Assembly (NCBI GenBank): GCA_910583525.1 | Contig: CAJTXL010000001.1 | Location: forward strand, 62,001 to 126,000 | Source: an uncultured Muribaculaceae bacterium | Lineage (GTDB): Bacteria; Bacteroidota; Bacteroidia; Bacteroidales; Muribaculaceae | Reading direction: 5' to 3' | Length of the DNA stretch: 64,000 nucleotides | Shown: in pieces, positions 15,760 to 24,999 of the stretch | Layout of the letters: each line of letters starts with the position of its first letter | Numbering within the stretch: the first letter of the stretch is position 1 | Position numbers and translations under genes: made by a program | The notes under the pieces: generated by a model | What the model was told of the DNA's origin: nothing | The model's database searches: none | The model's input: the letters and a program-made list of their open reading frames with translations, nothing else

Positions 15760-16923
15760 TCAAATTCCGATAAATCCCTGTGCCCTGCGGCGTGCTTCGG
15801 CATTTATAGCTACGTAATCATCGTAGCCGGGGGCGGCAACAAATGAGGTGGTTGCTAAAGTCCGTTCGATTATGTTGTATATGTCGCCGAAGTTTATCCT
15901 TTCGTCGAGAAACGCAGCTACAGCGATTTCGTTGGCGGCGTTGACGGTGCAGGCAGCAGTTCCGCCTACTTGCAGGCAATGGTGCGCAAGGGCAAGGCAC
16001 GGGAAGCGTGCCGTGTCGGGGCGTTCAAAAGTAAGCATGGCATAATCTTCGAGCCGCAAAGGCTTGGCGACATCGGCCATGCGGAGATTTTCGCCGAGGG
16101 CATATGATATGGGCAGATGCATATCGGGGACGCCAAGTTGCGCTTTTACCGCACCGTCGGCAAACTCCACCATAGAATGGACAATAGACTGCGGATGCAC
16201 CACCGCCTCTATGCGTTCGGGCGCGATGCCGAATAGATGGTGCGCCTCGATGATTTCAAAAGCCTTGTTGAGCATGGTTGCCGAGTCTATTGTGATTTTT
16301 GCGCCCATGTGCCATTTGGGGTGCTTCAACGCATCGTAAGGCGTGGCTTTGGCGATTTTTTCGGCAGGCCATGTGCGGAACGGGCCGCCCGAAGCAGTTA
16401 TGAGAAGTCGTGATACCGATGCCAAATCTTCACCGCGCAGGCATTGAGCTATTGCGGAATGTTCTGAATCGACCGGATAGATTTTCGATGAAGATGTTTT
16501 AAGCAATCGGTTTATGAGAGTCCCGGCCACGACAAGGGTCTCTTTGTTGGCGAGTGCGATATCTTTTCCTACGGCTATAGCCCGTACTGTCGGCTCAAGT
16601 CCGCTATACCCTACCGTTGCCGTGAGCACCATGTCGACATCGTCGGCTTCTACGCAAGCAGCCAAAGCAGTCGGTCCGGCAGCGGTTTCAATACCGAGCG
16701 GCGCAAGGGCATCGTGCAGTTTAGGGTACAGTTCCTCACGGGCAATTACGGCAAGACGTGGTCTGTGTTCCCTTGCGAGATTTATAAGCTCGTCGACTCG
16801 AGACCCGGCCGACAATATTGTGGCATGGTAGCGTTCGGGGTGTTGCCGGATGATGTCAAGAGTCTGCCGACCGATAGAGCCGGTGGCGCCAAGCACTGCT
16901 ATGTTTTTTTTAGGAGTTCCCAC
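15760..16923 (-). CDS. dxr: 1-deoxy-D-xylulose-5-phosphate reductoisomerase
   Basis: A 387-residue cytosolic enzyme of the MEP isoprenoid pathway, converting DXP to MEP with NADPH. Seen: the NADPH-binding motif GATGSIGRQTLDII at the N-terminus, NKETLVVAG near residue 125, the metal/substrate region PVDSEHSAIAQCL near 150, and TASGGPFR near 180. Length is typical. It lies 12 bases after rlmB. ispD, the next enzyme of the pathway, is also in this window (26856) but on the opposite strand. Confidence 0.97.
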   Translation of the reverse strand: MGTPKKNIAVLGATGSIGRQTLDIIRQHPERYHATILSAGSRVDELINLAREHRPRLAVIAREELYPKLHDALAPLGIETAAGPTALAACVEADDVDMVLTATVGYSGLEPTVRAIAVGKDIALANKETLVVAGTLINRLLKTSSSKIYPVDSEHSAIAQCLRGEDLASVSRLLITASGGPFRTWPAEKIAKATPYDALKHPKWHMGAKITIDSATMLNKAFEIIEAHHLFGIAPERIEAVVHPQSIVHSMVEFADGAVKAQLGVPDMHLPISYALGENLRMADVAKPLRLEDYAMLTFERPDTARFPCLALAHHCLQVGGTAACTVNAANEIAVAAFLDERINFGDIYNIIERTLATTSFVAAPGYDDYVAINAEARRRAQGFIGI

Positions 16924-16935
16924 TTGGTGCGACGG

Positions 16936-17691
16936 TTATATGATTTCGAGATTTGCGACAAGCCTTTGGCGTACGACTTCGTACATCATTACACCTGCGG
17001 CAACGCCTACGTTAAGCGAGCCTATGCGTCCGAACATGGGAATGGCGGCACGGGTGTCGGCTATTTTAAGTATTTCGGGTGAGATGCCGGTATCTTCGGC
17101 ACCCATCACGAGTGCGAGAGGTGTCGTATAATCGCCAAGGGTGTAATTTTCCGACGATTTTTCGGTGGAACATACAATTTGGCAGCCGCTCTGTTGCAGA
17201 AATCCTACTGCACGGGGCAGCGAGTCCACTCTACATACGGGGATATGCAACAGCGCCCCTGCCGATGTCTTTATTGCGTCGGCACCTACGCTGACGCTGC
17301 CGCGCGAAGGTATGACAATGGCGTTCACACCACAGCACTCGGCCGTGCGTGCAATCCCTCCGAAGTTGCGTACATCGGTAAGGCCGTCAAGGACAAGTAT
17401 GAATGGCAGCACGCCATCATCGAACAAAGTAGGCACAATGTCTTCGAGGCGGCAGTAGTCTATTGCCGCCATCTGGGCTATTACCCCCTGATGGTTTTTA
17501 CGTGTTATCTTGTTCAGCCTCTCGACAGGAACTCGTTGCATGGGTATGCCCCGTTCTTTGGCAAGATGGCAGAGCCTTATGGCCAGGTCGCCGTGCAAGT
17601 CTTTCTTTATGAAAAGCTTGTCGATTGTGCGACCTGCTTCGATGGCTTCGAGGGTAGGATGTATTCCGAATATATAGTCTTCTGTTGTCAT
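16936..17691 (-). CDS. rlmB: 23S rRNA (guanosine-2'-O)-methyltransferase RlmB
   Basis: A 251-residue SpoU-family methyltransferase with an N-terminal substrate-binding domain (FGIHPTLEAIEAG) and a C-terminal knotted SAM-binding domain: LDGLTDVRNFGGIARTAECC near residue 100, VMGAEDTGIS near 195 and IPMFGRIGSLNVGVAAG near 215. The family modifies G2251 of 23S rRNA. It sits 3 bases after recN and 12 before dxr, within the long leftward run. Confidence 0.94.
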   Translation of the reverse strand: MTTEDYIFGIHPTLEAIEAGRTIDKLFIKKDLHGDLAIRLCHLAKERGIPMQRVPVERLNKITRKNHQGVIAQMAAIDYCRLEDIVPTLFDDGVLPFILVLDGLTDVRNFGGIARTAECCGVNAIVIPSRGSVSVGADAIKTSAGALLHIPVCRVDSLPRAVGFLQQSGCQIVCSTEKSSENYTLGDYTTPLALVMGAEDTGISPEILKIADTRAAIPMFGRIGSLNVGVAAGVMMYEVVRQRLVANLEII

Positions 17692-17694
17692 ATC

Positions 17695-19386
17695 TTATGA
17701 TATTTTATTGCCCAACAGCGCTTTGGCATTAGCCAATGCCGCCGGGTCATCTGAATGTCCGCTTATCATGAGTGCAATTTCGACAATGCGCTCATCTTCA
17801 GACAGCCGTTTTATGTGTGTGGTTGTAGCCAGTTCGTCGTCTTCTTTATAGACTTTGAAATGCGAAGCCCCTTTTGCGGCGACTCCCGGCAGATGGGTGA
17901 TTGTTATAACTTGTATGGAGTGGCTTATTGAATCCATCATATCGGCCATACGTGATGCGATTTCGCCCGAAACGCCCGTGTCGACTTCATCGAATATTAT
18001 CGACGGCAGGTGCATCTGCTGTGCGATTATGGTCTTTATGGCGAGCATCAGTCGTGAAATTTCTCCGCCGGAAGCCGTCGAACCTACAGGCATCAGTGCC
18101 TGCGACTTGTTGAAGGCGAAGAGGAACTGGAGCTGGTCATAACCGTCCGGGCCTAACTTCGTACGTGTAAGAGATATCTCACACCGTAGATTCGGCATAC
18201 CGAGCGGTGACGCAGTGCGGCGAAGCCTGTCCGAAAATTCGGCGGCAGCGGCTATGCGGCGCTCCGAAATCTGCGCGGCGAGGCCTATGGCCAGTTTTTT
18301 TGCGCGTTTGGCAGCCGTTTCAAGTGCGGATAGAACACCGTCGCTGTCTTCGAGGGCTGCAAGTTGCTTTGCAAGTCGTCCGCACAAGTCCAACAACCCG
18401 TCGGAGTTGTCGACATGGTGCTTAAGCTCAAGTGAATACAACTGGCTTAACCTCTGCTCGACTTCTTCGAGGCGTTCGGGGTCGGCATTCAAGGCAATGT
18501 CGTAGTCGACAAGCGCATCTCCTATGTCGGCTATTTCGATGCGTGCCGATTCGAGCCTTTCGGCAAGTGCATGGAAGTCGGTGCCGCCACTTGTTTCGCC
18601 TAATGTCGCCGACAGCTCTTCGAGAGCGTCTACGGCTTGGTGCAACAGGCTTAACGCATTGACCGGGGCATTCAGCACCGGGTCAAGAGCCTCGTTAAGC
18701 GTGTTCTTTATTTCATTGACATTGGCAAGGATGTCGCGCTCCTGTTCCAAAGCTTCCTGTTCGCCGGGCCGGAGTTTCAATTCGGCCAATTGGTCGTGTT
18801 GGAACTGGAGAAAATCGGCATCATCGCGGTTGCGGCGGATAAGCTCGCGTGTTTCAGTGTATTGTTTCAGAGCCACACGATATGCCGCAAAAGCCTTTCG
18901 GTAGTCTTCGAGCAGCTCTCGTGTTCCTGCGAGATTGTCTATTATGTCGAGTTGGTATGCCGGTGACGCCAACAACAAATTCTGATGTTGCGAATGTATG
19001 TCGACAAGCCGCATGGCGATATCTCGCAGTACGGGCAATGTGACCGGCGTATCGTTGACAAAGGCTCGCGAACGTCCTCCCGGAGCGATTTCACGCCGCA
19101 ATATGCACTCGCAGCCGAGGCCGTCGGCATCAAGGCTGTTTTCGGCAATGATAGCTTGCGCATCTACCGCGCCGGAGACATCGAAGAATGCCTCTATGAC
19201 GGATTTGCGCTTAGGGTCGCGGACGGCTTTCGAATCGGCTCTTTCGCCCAAAAGAAGCGACAGCGCTCCCAATATTATGGATTTGCCTGCGCCGGTCTCG
19301 CCTGTGATTATATTCAGTCCTTTTGTGAAATCGATGTCTATTTCATCGATAAGGGCATAGTTCGATATGTGCAGGGTCTTTATCAT
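17695..19386 (-). CDS. recN: DNA repair protein RecN
   Basis: A 563-residue SMC-like ATPase of double-strand-break repair. Walker A ITGETGAGKSIILGAL is near residue 30, two long coiled-coil arms occupy the middle (about 150-360), and the C-terminal half holds the signature GGEISRLMLA and Walker B IIFDEVDTGVSG. The start overlaps the porD stop by 4 bases (ATGA). Length is typical. Confidence 0.97.
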   Translation of the reverse strand: MIKTLHISNYALIDEIDIDFTKGLNIITGETGAGKSIILGALSLLLGERADSKAVRDPKRKSVIEAFFDVSGAVDAQAIIAENSLDADGLGCECILRREIAPGGRSRAFVNDTPVTLPVLRDIAMRLVDIHSQHQNLLLASPAYQLDIIDNLAGTRELLEDYRKAFAAYRVALKQYTETRELIRRNRDDADFLQFQHDQLAELKLRPGEQEALEQERDILANVNEIKNTLNEALDPVLNAPVNALSLLHQAVDALEELSATLGETSGGTDFHALAERLESARIEIADIGDALVDYDIALNADPERLEEVEQRLSQLYSLELKHHVDNSDGLLDLCGRLAKQLAALEDSDGVLSALETAAKRAKKLAIGLAAQISERRIAAAAEFSDRLRRTASPLGMPNLRCEISLTRTKLGPDGYDQLQFLFAFNKSQALMPVGSTASGGEISRLMLAIKTIIAQQMHLPSIIFDEVDTGVSGEIASRMADMMDSISHSIQVITITHLPGVAAKGASHFKVYKEDDELATTTHIKRLSEDERIVEIALMISGHSDDPAALANAKALLGNKIS

Positions 19387-20297
19387 TTCTGTTGCGCCCC
19401 TTTCTTTATTTCTTCGAGACGTGCCTGCTCGGTAGGATACATGGGTTCGAGAAGCTTGTAGACTTTGTTCCTTTCGTCGGCCGGGGCTTTGGAATATATG
19501 TTGACGAGTTCGTCGAGCTTGGCGTCTTTGAACATCGACAAGGCCACCGACATAGGAGCTACCTGAAAGACCTTCTCTATCTCCGACAATGATTCGGTGA
19601 CTGCCGCACGGCCTTTGTCGACAGATACCGACATATTGTCGAGCCCCTGGCGATGATATTTATAGACCATGTCGCGTATGCCTGTTGTTGCCGGGTCGGT
19701 AAAGGCTGCAAGTACGGCTGAACGGTTCTTTGTGTCTTCAAAAGCTTTCCATCCGCCCTCTCCCGACGACTGCGCCATCTGTACTATCATGTTGAGCCGT
19801 TCAAAATAAGGGTCGCCGCCATGGGGTGAAAATGAGTCAAAATCTACAGCAAGGATAAGGAACGCATAGAAATTAAGGATTGCCGTAAGCTGGCTTTCCA
19901 TGTTGTTTACCGAATAGACCAAAGGCTCGTTTTCGCGGTATTCAAACTCGATTTTTGTGTCTTTGAAGTTGATTAGCGTTGTGGTGTACGAGCTGTTGTA
20001 TACCGGCCGGAGCGACTGCACCTGCAAATCGCCCGTCAGTTTGTCGTCGGTGTATTCTTTTATGGTGAAGAACATGCGGCATTCGATTTTTTCGTTGGCG
20101 GCAAATTGCGCGTTTGTGAATGTCGTGGTGTTCATATAGTCGTTTATAGCCTGCTGCAAGGTTTCGAACACCTGTTTGTTGGTGCCCGAAATCTGGTCGG
20201 CATTGACCGTCACCTGGCAGTTTAGTTCCTGTGCCGCCGCCATTGGTGCCACGGCGAGGCTGATGCACAAAAGGTATGGGGAGAGTGATTTAATCAT
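19383..20297 (-). CDS. porD: PorD/DUF4835 family protein
   Basis: A 304-residue exported protein of the DUF4835 family, annotated as PorD and linked to type IX secretion in Bacteroidota. A signal peptide (MIKSLSPYLLCISLAVAPM...AAAQ) precedes a mature part with ELNCQVTVNADQI and later YNSSYTTTLINF, typical of the family. The ORF opens 18 bases earlier, but the ATG at 20297 overlaps the coaBC stop by 4 bases and starts a clean signal peptide. Whether this organism has a full type IX system cannot be told from the window. The coaBC-porD-recN order is common in the order. Confidence 0.88.
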   Translation of the reverse strand: MIKSLSPYLLCISLAVAPMAAAQELNCQVTVNADQISGTNKQVFETLQQAINDYMNTTTFTNAQFAANEKIECRMFFTIKEYTDDKLTGDLQVQSLRPVYNSSYTTTLINFKDTKIEFEYRENEPLVYSVNNMESQLTAILNFYAFLILAVDFDSFSPHGGDPYFERLNMIVQMAQSSGEGGWKAFEDTKNRSAVLAAFTDPATTGIRDMVYKYHRQGLDNMSVSVDKGRAAVTESLSEIEKVFQVAPMSVALSMFKDAKLDELVNIYSKAPADERNKVYKLLEPMYPTEQARLEEIKKGAQQK

Positions 20298-21493
20298 AAG
20301 TTCTTGCAGATGCAATCGAGGATGTCTGCGGCTACGGCATGCTTGTCTTTCAGCCCGAATGCGATTTTCTCGTCCTGGCTTATCACAGTCACTTTGTTGG
20401 TGTCGGTGCCGAAACCGGCTCCGGCATCGGCCAATGTGTTCAGAACAATCATGTCGAGGTTCTTGCGGAGAAGCTTCTCTCGGGCGTTAGCTTCGGCATT
20501 GTCTGTTTCAAGGGCAAAACCGACAAGCATCTGGCCGGCAGTTTTGAGCTGTCCGAGCGAAGCCGCTATGTCGGGGTTCTTTACGAGTTCTATGTTTTCT
20601 ATGCCGTCGTGCTCGCGTTTTATTTTATGGTCAAGGCATTGCTTGGGGGCATAGTCGGCGACTGCTGCCGCCATGATGGCAATGTCGGTCCGGCTGAAAT
20701 CTTTGAGGCATGCCTCCAACATCTGACGTGCGCTTTCAACATGTATCGTTTTGACGCCTATAGGGTCGGCAAGCGCGGTCGGGCCGGCCACGAGGGTGAC
20801 GTCAGCACCTCGGCGGCCGGCTTCCTCAGCCAGGGCATAGCCCATTTTTCCGCTAGAGAAATTGCCGATGAAGCGAACCGGGTCGAGCCGTTCGTATGTC
20901 GGGCCGGCAGTGAGCAGGACTTTTTTCCCTTTCAGAGTCTGTTCTGCCGCAAAGAAGGCATCGAGCGCCTGCGCGATTTTCTCAGGCTCTTCCATGCGGC
21001 CTCGACCTACGAGATGACTCGCAAGTTCGCCAACTTCCGGCTCTATTACGTGCACGCCGTCGGCTTTCAATGTGGCGAGATTTCTCGAAGTGGTGGGATG
21101 CGCCATCATATCAAGGTCCATGGCAGGAGCTACGAATACGGGCGCTTTGGCCGACAGATATGTCGTTATAAGCATGTTGTCGGCCACTCCTGTCGCCATT
21201 TTCGCCAAAGTGGATGCTGTCGCCGGAGCTATTACCATGGCATCGGCCCAAAGGCCGAGGTCGACGTGCGAGTGCCATTCGCCGGTGTTTGCCGTAAAGA
21301 ATTCGCTGATGACCGGCTTGCCCGACAGCGAGGACAGAGTAACCGGCGTGATGAATTCCTTGCCGTGCGGAGTTATTACCACCTGCACTTCGGCTCCGGC
21401 CTTTACGAGCAATCGCAGCAGGACTACGCTTTTATATGCCGCAATCCCGCCGCTTATGCCTAATATAATGTGTTTGCCTTTAAGGTTTGTCAT
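20294..21493 (-). CDS. coaBC: bifunctional phosphopantothenoylcysteine decarboxylase/synthetase
   Basis: A 399-residue two-domain enzyme of coenzyme A synthesis. The N-terminal flavoprotein half (CoaC) shows GISGGIAAYKS near residue 12 and PAMDLDMMAHP near 120. The C-terminal half (CoaB) opens around residue 190 with VLLTAGPTYERLDPVRFI and includes NFSSGKMG. It joins cysteine to 4'-phosphopantothenate and decarboxylates the product. Both ends overlap neighbours by 4 bases, so translation is coupled from the exonuclease gene through porD. Confidence 0.96.
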   Translation of the reverse strand: MTNLKGKHIILGISGGIAAYKSVVLLRLLVKAGAEVQVVITPHGKEFITPVTLSSLSGKPVISEFFTANTGEWHSHVDLGLWADAMVIAPATASTLAKMATGVADNMLITTYLSAKAPVFVAPAMDLDMMAHPTTSRNLATLKADGVHVIEPEVGELASHLVGRGRMEEPEKIAQALDAFFAAEQTLKGKKVLLTAGPTYERLDPVRFIGNFSSGKMGYALAEEAGRRGADVTLVAGPTALADPIGVKTIHVESARQMLEACLKDFSRTDIAIMAAAVADYAPKQCLDHKIKREHDGIENIELVKNPDIAASLGQLKTAGQMLVGFALETDNAEANAREKLLRKNLDMIVLNTLADAGAGFGTDTNKVTVISQDEKIAFGLKDKHAVAADILDCICKNL

Positions 21494-22257
21494 TTCTTTT
21501 TAATCCGCAGACGAATGCGGGTAAATGCGTTTTTCGTGTTCTGCGCGAAATCGCCGCCCAATATCCAGCTGTAATAGCCGCTGTCCTGAGCAAGGACTTC
21601 TTCGGCCAAACGCCCTTTATACTTGCCGAAGTTTATAACCTCGCGGCCTTGGTCGTCGAAGATAAGGCGTCCCATCAAGTCGACGTTACGGTTATTGCAC
21701 GCATATTCCGACAAGGCTCCGACTTCGGTCGGCAAATCGTCGTAGCGTTCGAGCTGGGCAAGAAGCACTTCCATTGTAGCCTGTGTGTCGGCAAGTGCGC
21801 TGTGGGCTTCCGTCAGGTCTTTGCCGCAATAATATTTGTATGCGGCCACCAATGTGCGCGGCTCTTTCTTGTGGTAGATAGTCTGCACATCGATGAACCG
21901 TGCTTTTGAAAAATCGAAGTCTACTTTAGCCCGAGCAAATTCGTTGTCAAGAAGAGGTATATCGAAACGGTTGCTGTTGAAGCCTGCGATGTCGCAGCCT
22001 GCAAGCTGTTGGGCCAACGATGACGCAATCTGTCTGAACGTAGGCTCTTGCGCCACATCTTCGTCGGTGATGTGGTGTATTGCGGTTGCCTCGGCAGGGA
22101 TGGGCATCTCAGGGTTTATGCGTCGCGTCTTAGATACCGAACGGCCGTCGGGGAGCAGCTTTACAAGCGAAATCTCCACAATACGGTCGATATTGATGTT
22201 TGTCCCGGTGGTTTCCAAATCGAAAAACACAATCGGGCGTGTAAGGTGCAGTTTCAT
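21490..22257 (-). CDS. 3'-5' exonuclease, DnaQ/epsilon type
   Basis: A 255-residue DEDD exonuclease. Motif I is FFDLETTGTNINIDRIVEI near residue 12, motif II has the IAGFNSNRFDIPLLDNEF block near 90, and motif III has EAHSALADTQATMEVL near 150. The C-terminal 70 residues add a family-specific domain with GRLIFDDQGREVINFGKYKG. It lies 12 bases after dnaN, which suggests it is the proofreading subunit or a clamp-linked exonuclease; this is inference. It overlaps coaBC by 4 bases. Confidence 0.88.
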   Translation of the reverse strand: MKLHLTRPIVFFDLETTGTNINIDRIVEISLVKLLPDGRSVSKTRRINPEMPIPAEATAIHHITDEDVAQEPTFRQIASSLAQQLAGCDIAGFNSNRFDIPLLDNEFARAKVDFDFSKARFIDVQTIYHKKEPRTLVAAYKYYCGKDLTEAHSALADTQATMEVLLAQLERYDDLPTEVGALSEYACNNRNVDLMGRLIFDDQGREVINFGKYKGRLAEEVLAQDSGYYSWILGGDFAQNTKNAFTRIRLRIKKK

Positions 22258-22269
22258 TCAATAAGCAGT

Positions 22270-23397
22270 TTAGAAATCACCTACGGTCATCGGCATTAGC
22301 AGCATGACGAGTTCGGTGTTTTCGGGTTCCTCGCCCGGACGGAACACCCCCGGACGGCCGGCATCGCCGAGGTTCACAATGACTTCGGTGCCTTTGAGTG
22401 TGGTGAGTATTTCCATCAGGTAATTGGCGCTGAAGCCTATTGTCAGTTCCGAGCCTGAGAAAGAGCACGGAACCTGTTCGCGCGCGCTTGTGCAAAGGTT
22501 CGGGTCGTTGCTTTTGAGAAGTATGCTTTCCGGGGTGATGCGGAACTTTTCGAGGCCTCCGTCAACTTCGACGAATATTCCCACCCTGCGCACCGCATTG
22601 AGGAGTGACACGCGGTCTACCGTGAGCACGAGGCTGTTGTTGCGCGGTATCACACGGTTGTAGTCGGGATAGTTGCCGTTGAGGAACGTGCACTGGAATG
22701 TATAATGCTCGCTTTGTATGACCGCATTACGGGTATTCATCGTAATGTTGAGTGTCTCTTCTTTGGCGAAAACGTTCTTGATGATGTTCGACGGTTTCGA
22801 CGGTATAACGCAGCTGCCGGTAACGCCGGGTGCGGTACGGCGGTCAATGTAGCGGACAAGTTTGCGCGTATCGGTAGCGACGAAGGTTATGCTGTCGGGG
22901 TTTATGTCCATCAGCACACCCTGCATTATCTGCCGGTATTCGTCGGTGCTCACTGCGAACATGGTGTTGTCGAGGCCTGCTATCATCTGTTCGGTCGCTA
23001 TGCTGAAACTGATAGGCTCGCCTGCCGTATCTGCCTGGAACTGGGGGTATTGGTCGCCCGGAAGCCCCACAAACGAATAGTGGCCCGATGAATATGAGAG
23101 CTGCACTTCGAGCGTGTCTTCGTTGACATTTACCTGCACACCTTGGTCGGGCAGCTCCTTGAGCAGTTCTACGAGTCTGCGTGCACCGATGCAGAAGCAT
23201 CCGTCGCCTTTGGCACCGGTCACCTCGATGCTTGCCGTGAGGGCATTTTCCTGGTCTGAGCCGGTGACGGTAAGTTCATTACCTTCCAGGCGGATGAAGA
23301 AATTGTCGAGTATGGTCAGCGCGTTCTTTGAGTTGATAACCTTGCTGACTGCCGAAGTGGCGTTGTAGAGCGCCTTGCTCGAAATGTTGAATTTCAT
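22270..23397 (-). CDS. dnaN: DNA polymerase III beta subunit (sliding clamp)
   Basis: A 375-residue clamp with three similar domains. The N-terminus MKFNISSKALYNATSAVSKV and the end LVMLLMPMTV match the family, including the conserved terminal P-M. It dimerises around DNA and tethers polymerase. It is the first gene of the 12.9 kb leftward run; a -7 box at 23466-23473 lies 69 bases upstream. dnaA is not next to it here. Confidence 0.97.
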   Translation of the reverse strand: MKFNISSKALYNATSAVSKVINSKNALTILDNFFIRLEGNELTVTGSDQENALTASIEVTGAKGDGCFCIGARRLVELLKELPDQGVQVNVNEDTLEVQLSYSSGHYSFVGLPGDQYPQFQADTAGEPISFSIATEQMIAGLDNTMFAVSTDEYRQIMQGVLMDINPDSITFVATDTRKLVRYIDRRTAPGVTGSCVIPSKPSNIIKNVFAKEETLNITMNTRNAVIQSEHYTFQCTFLNGNYPDYNRVIPRNNSLVLTVDRVSLLNAVRRVGIFVEVDGGLEKFRITPESILLKSNDPNLCTSAREQVPCSFSGSELTIGFSANYLMEILTTLKGTEVIVNLGDAGRPGVFRPGEEPENTELVMLLMPMTVGDF

Positions 23398-23465
23398 GTT
23401 GCGTATGTGTGGTTTAATTATATTCCGTAGTGAAGACGGCGGACGTGCGAGCCGCTATCAACCTA

Positions 23466-23473
23466 CAAATTTA
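23466..23473 (-). promoter_or_regulatory. -7 promoter element of the dnaN run
   Basis: Minus-strand TAAATTTG matches TAnnTTTG. The 217-base gap to pyrB holds this and the opposite-facing pyrB promoter and nothing else obvious. Confidence 0.6.
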
Positions 23474-23588
23474 GGCATTTTCCTTAAATTGGCAAAATAT
23501 ATGGCGAGCTATTTCCGCCGAACTAAAAATACATGCGCCGGGTTCGATTTTTTGCATTTGCGATATTATTTTTTACGATACTATTTCG

Positions 23589-23596
23589 TAACTTTG
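23589..23596 (+). promoter_or_regulatory. -7 promoter element of the pyrB run
   Basis: TAACTTTG, an exact consensus box 18 bases before the pyrB ATG at 23615. It shows that the upstream extension of the frame to 23375 is not translated. Confidence 0.75.
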
Positions 23597-23614
23597 CCGA
23601 TAATCTTTACACAC

Positions 23615-24538
23615 ATGAATAGTCGTAGTTTCGTCGCAATTGACGACATCAACAAAGCCGAGATGCTCGACCTGCTCGACAGGGCGAAGTATTTCGAAGA
23701 ACATCCCAACAGTAAAATCCTTGACGGCCGCGTGGTGGCCACATTGTTTTTCGAGCCGTCTACGCGGACAAGGCTTAGCTTTGAAACTGCAGTAAACCGT
23801 CTCGGCGGACGTGTGATAGGCTTCTCTGACGCCTCGACTTCGAGTACTTCTAAAGGCGAGACGCTTAAAGACACCATAAAAATGGTTGCAAACTACGCCG
23901 ATATAATCGTAATGCGCCACTTTCTCGAAGGCGCCGCACGCTATGCTACAGAAGTGACGGAAGTTCCGGTGGTGAATGCCGGTGACGGTGCAAACCAGCA
24001 CCCGTCGCAGACCATGCTCGACCTATATTCCATCCTCAAGACCCAGGGGCGGCTCGATGGTCTTACAATCACGATGGTCGGCGACCTCAAATACGGACGC
24101 ACGGTACACTCGCTGCTTATGGCTTTGCGCTTCTTCAAGCCGGTGTTCAATTTCGTGTCCTCGCCGGAGCTTGCCATGCCTGAAGAATATCTTGAAGTAT
24201 GTCGGCGCGAAGGCATCGAGTTCCACTGCCATACCGACTTCTCTCAGGATGTGATAAACAGCAGTGACATACTATATATGACACGCGTGCAACGTGAGCG
24301 TTTTTCCGATGCCATGGAGTATGAAAAAGTGAAGAACCTCTATACACTGCGCAATGCGATGCTTGCCGACTCCAAGCCGACCCTACGCATCCTGCATCCG
24401 CTGCCCCGTGTCAATGAAATCGACAGAGACGTCGACGACAATCCCAAAGCATATTATTTCGAGCAGGCACGTAACGGTGTCTTTGCCCGTCAGGCGATAT
24501 TAACCCGTGCCCTTGGCATAGACCCACGTAAATCATGA
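23615..24538 (+). CDS. pyrB: aspartate carbamoyltransferase catalytic subunit
   Basis: A 307-residue enzyme of pyrimidine synthesis that joins carbamoyl phosphate and aspartate. Carbamoyl-phosphate motif FEPSTRTRLSFE near residue 50, NAGDGANQHPSQTMLDLY near 130, and HPLPRVNEID near 265. The frame is open upstream, but the ATG at 23615 fits the family N-terminus and the promoter. Overlaps pyrI by 4 bases. Confidence 0.97.
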   Translation: MNSRSFVAIDDINKAEMLDLLDRAKYFEEHPNSKILDGRVVATLFFEPSTRTRLSFETAVNRLGGRVIGFSDASTSSTSKGETLKDTIKMVANYADIIVMRHFLEGAARYATEVTEVPVVNAGDGANQHPSQTMLDLYSILKTQGRLDGLTITMVGDLKYGRTVHSLLMALRFFKPVFNFVSSPELAMPEEYLEVCRREGIEFHCHTDFSQDVINSSDILYMTRVQRERFSDAMEYEKVKNLYTLRNAMLADSKPTLRILHPLPRVNEIDRDVDDNPKAYYFEQARNGVFARQAILTRALGIDPRKS

Positions 24539-24999
24539 CTACCGACAAGAAAGAACTCGCCGTGGCGGCTCTGCGCAACGGCACCGTAATAGACCACATA
24601 CCATCGGACGCCCTCTTCCGTGCCGTGCGCATACTCGGCATCGAAGGCATGGAAACATCCGTGACCATAGGCAACAACCTCACGAGCGAACGCTTCGGCA
24701 AGAAAGGTATAATCAAGGTGGCCGATGTAGAATTTCCCGAAGACGTGCTCAACCGCATAGCAATCATCGCGCCTACCGCCATGGTGAATATTATCCGCGA
24801 CTATGAGGTCGTCGAGAAGCGCCATGTGTCATTGCCCGACACACTCGTCGGGATTGTACGTTGCGGAAATCCCAAGTGCATAACCAACCATGAACCTATG
24901 GCGACCCGGTTCGATGTGGTCGACCGCAACGCAATCGCCATCCGCTGCCACTATTGCGGCCATTCGACCACAGGCACCGACGCAGAGATAATACAATGA
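24535..24999 (+). CDS. pyrI: aspartate carbamoyltransferase regulatory subunit
   Basis: A 154-residue allosteric subunit that binds nucleotides in its N-terminal half and zinc in its C-terminal half. The four zinc cysteines are visible as C-G-N-P-K-C and C-H-Y-C near residues 104-140. Translation is coupled with pyrB (ATGA overlap) and with the flavin reductase gene (ATGA overlap). Confidence 0.96.
   Translation: MTTDKKELAVAALRNGTVIDHIPSDALFRAVRILGIEGMETSVTIGNNLTSERFGKKGIIKVADVEFPEDVLNRIAIIAPTAMVNIIRDYEVVEKRHVSLPDTLVGIVRCGNPKCITNHEPMATRFDVVDRNAIAIRCHYCGHSTTGTDAEIIQ

Noticed and set aside
20339..21463. 374-codon open frame on the plus strand
   Set aside because: Antisense to coaBC, a certain gene with coupled neighbours. 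The translation shows no family features.
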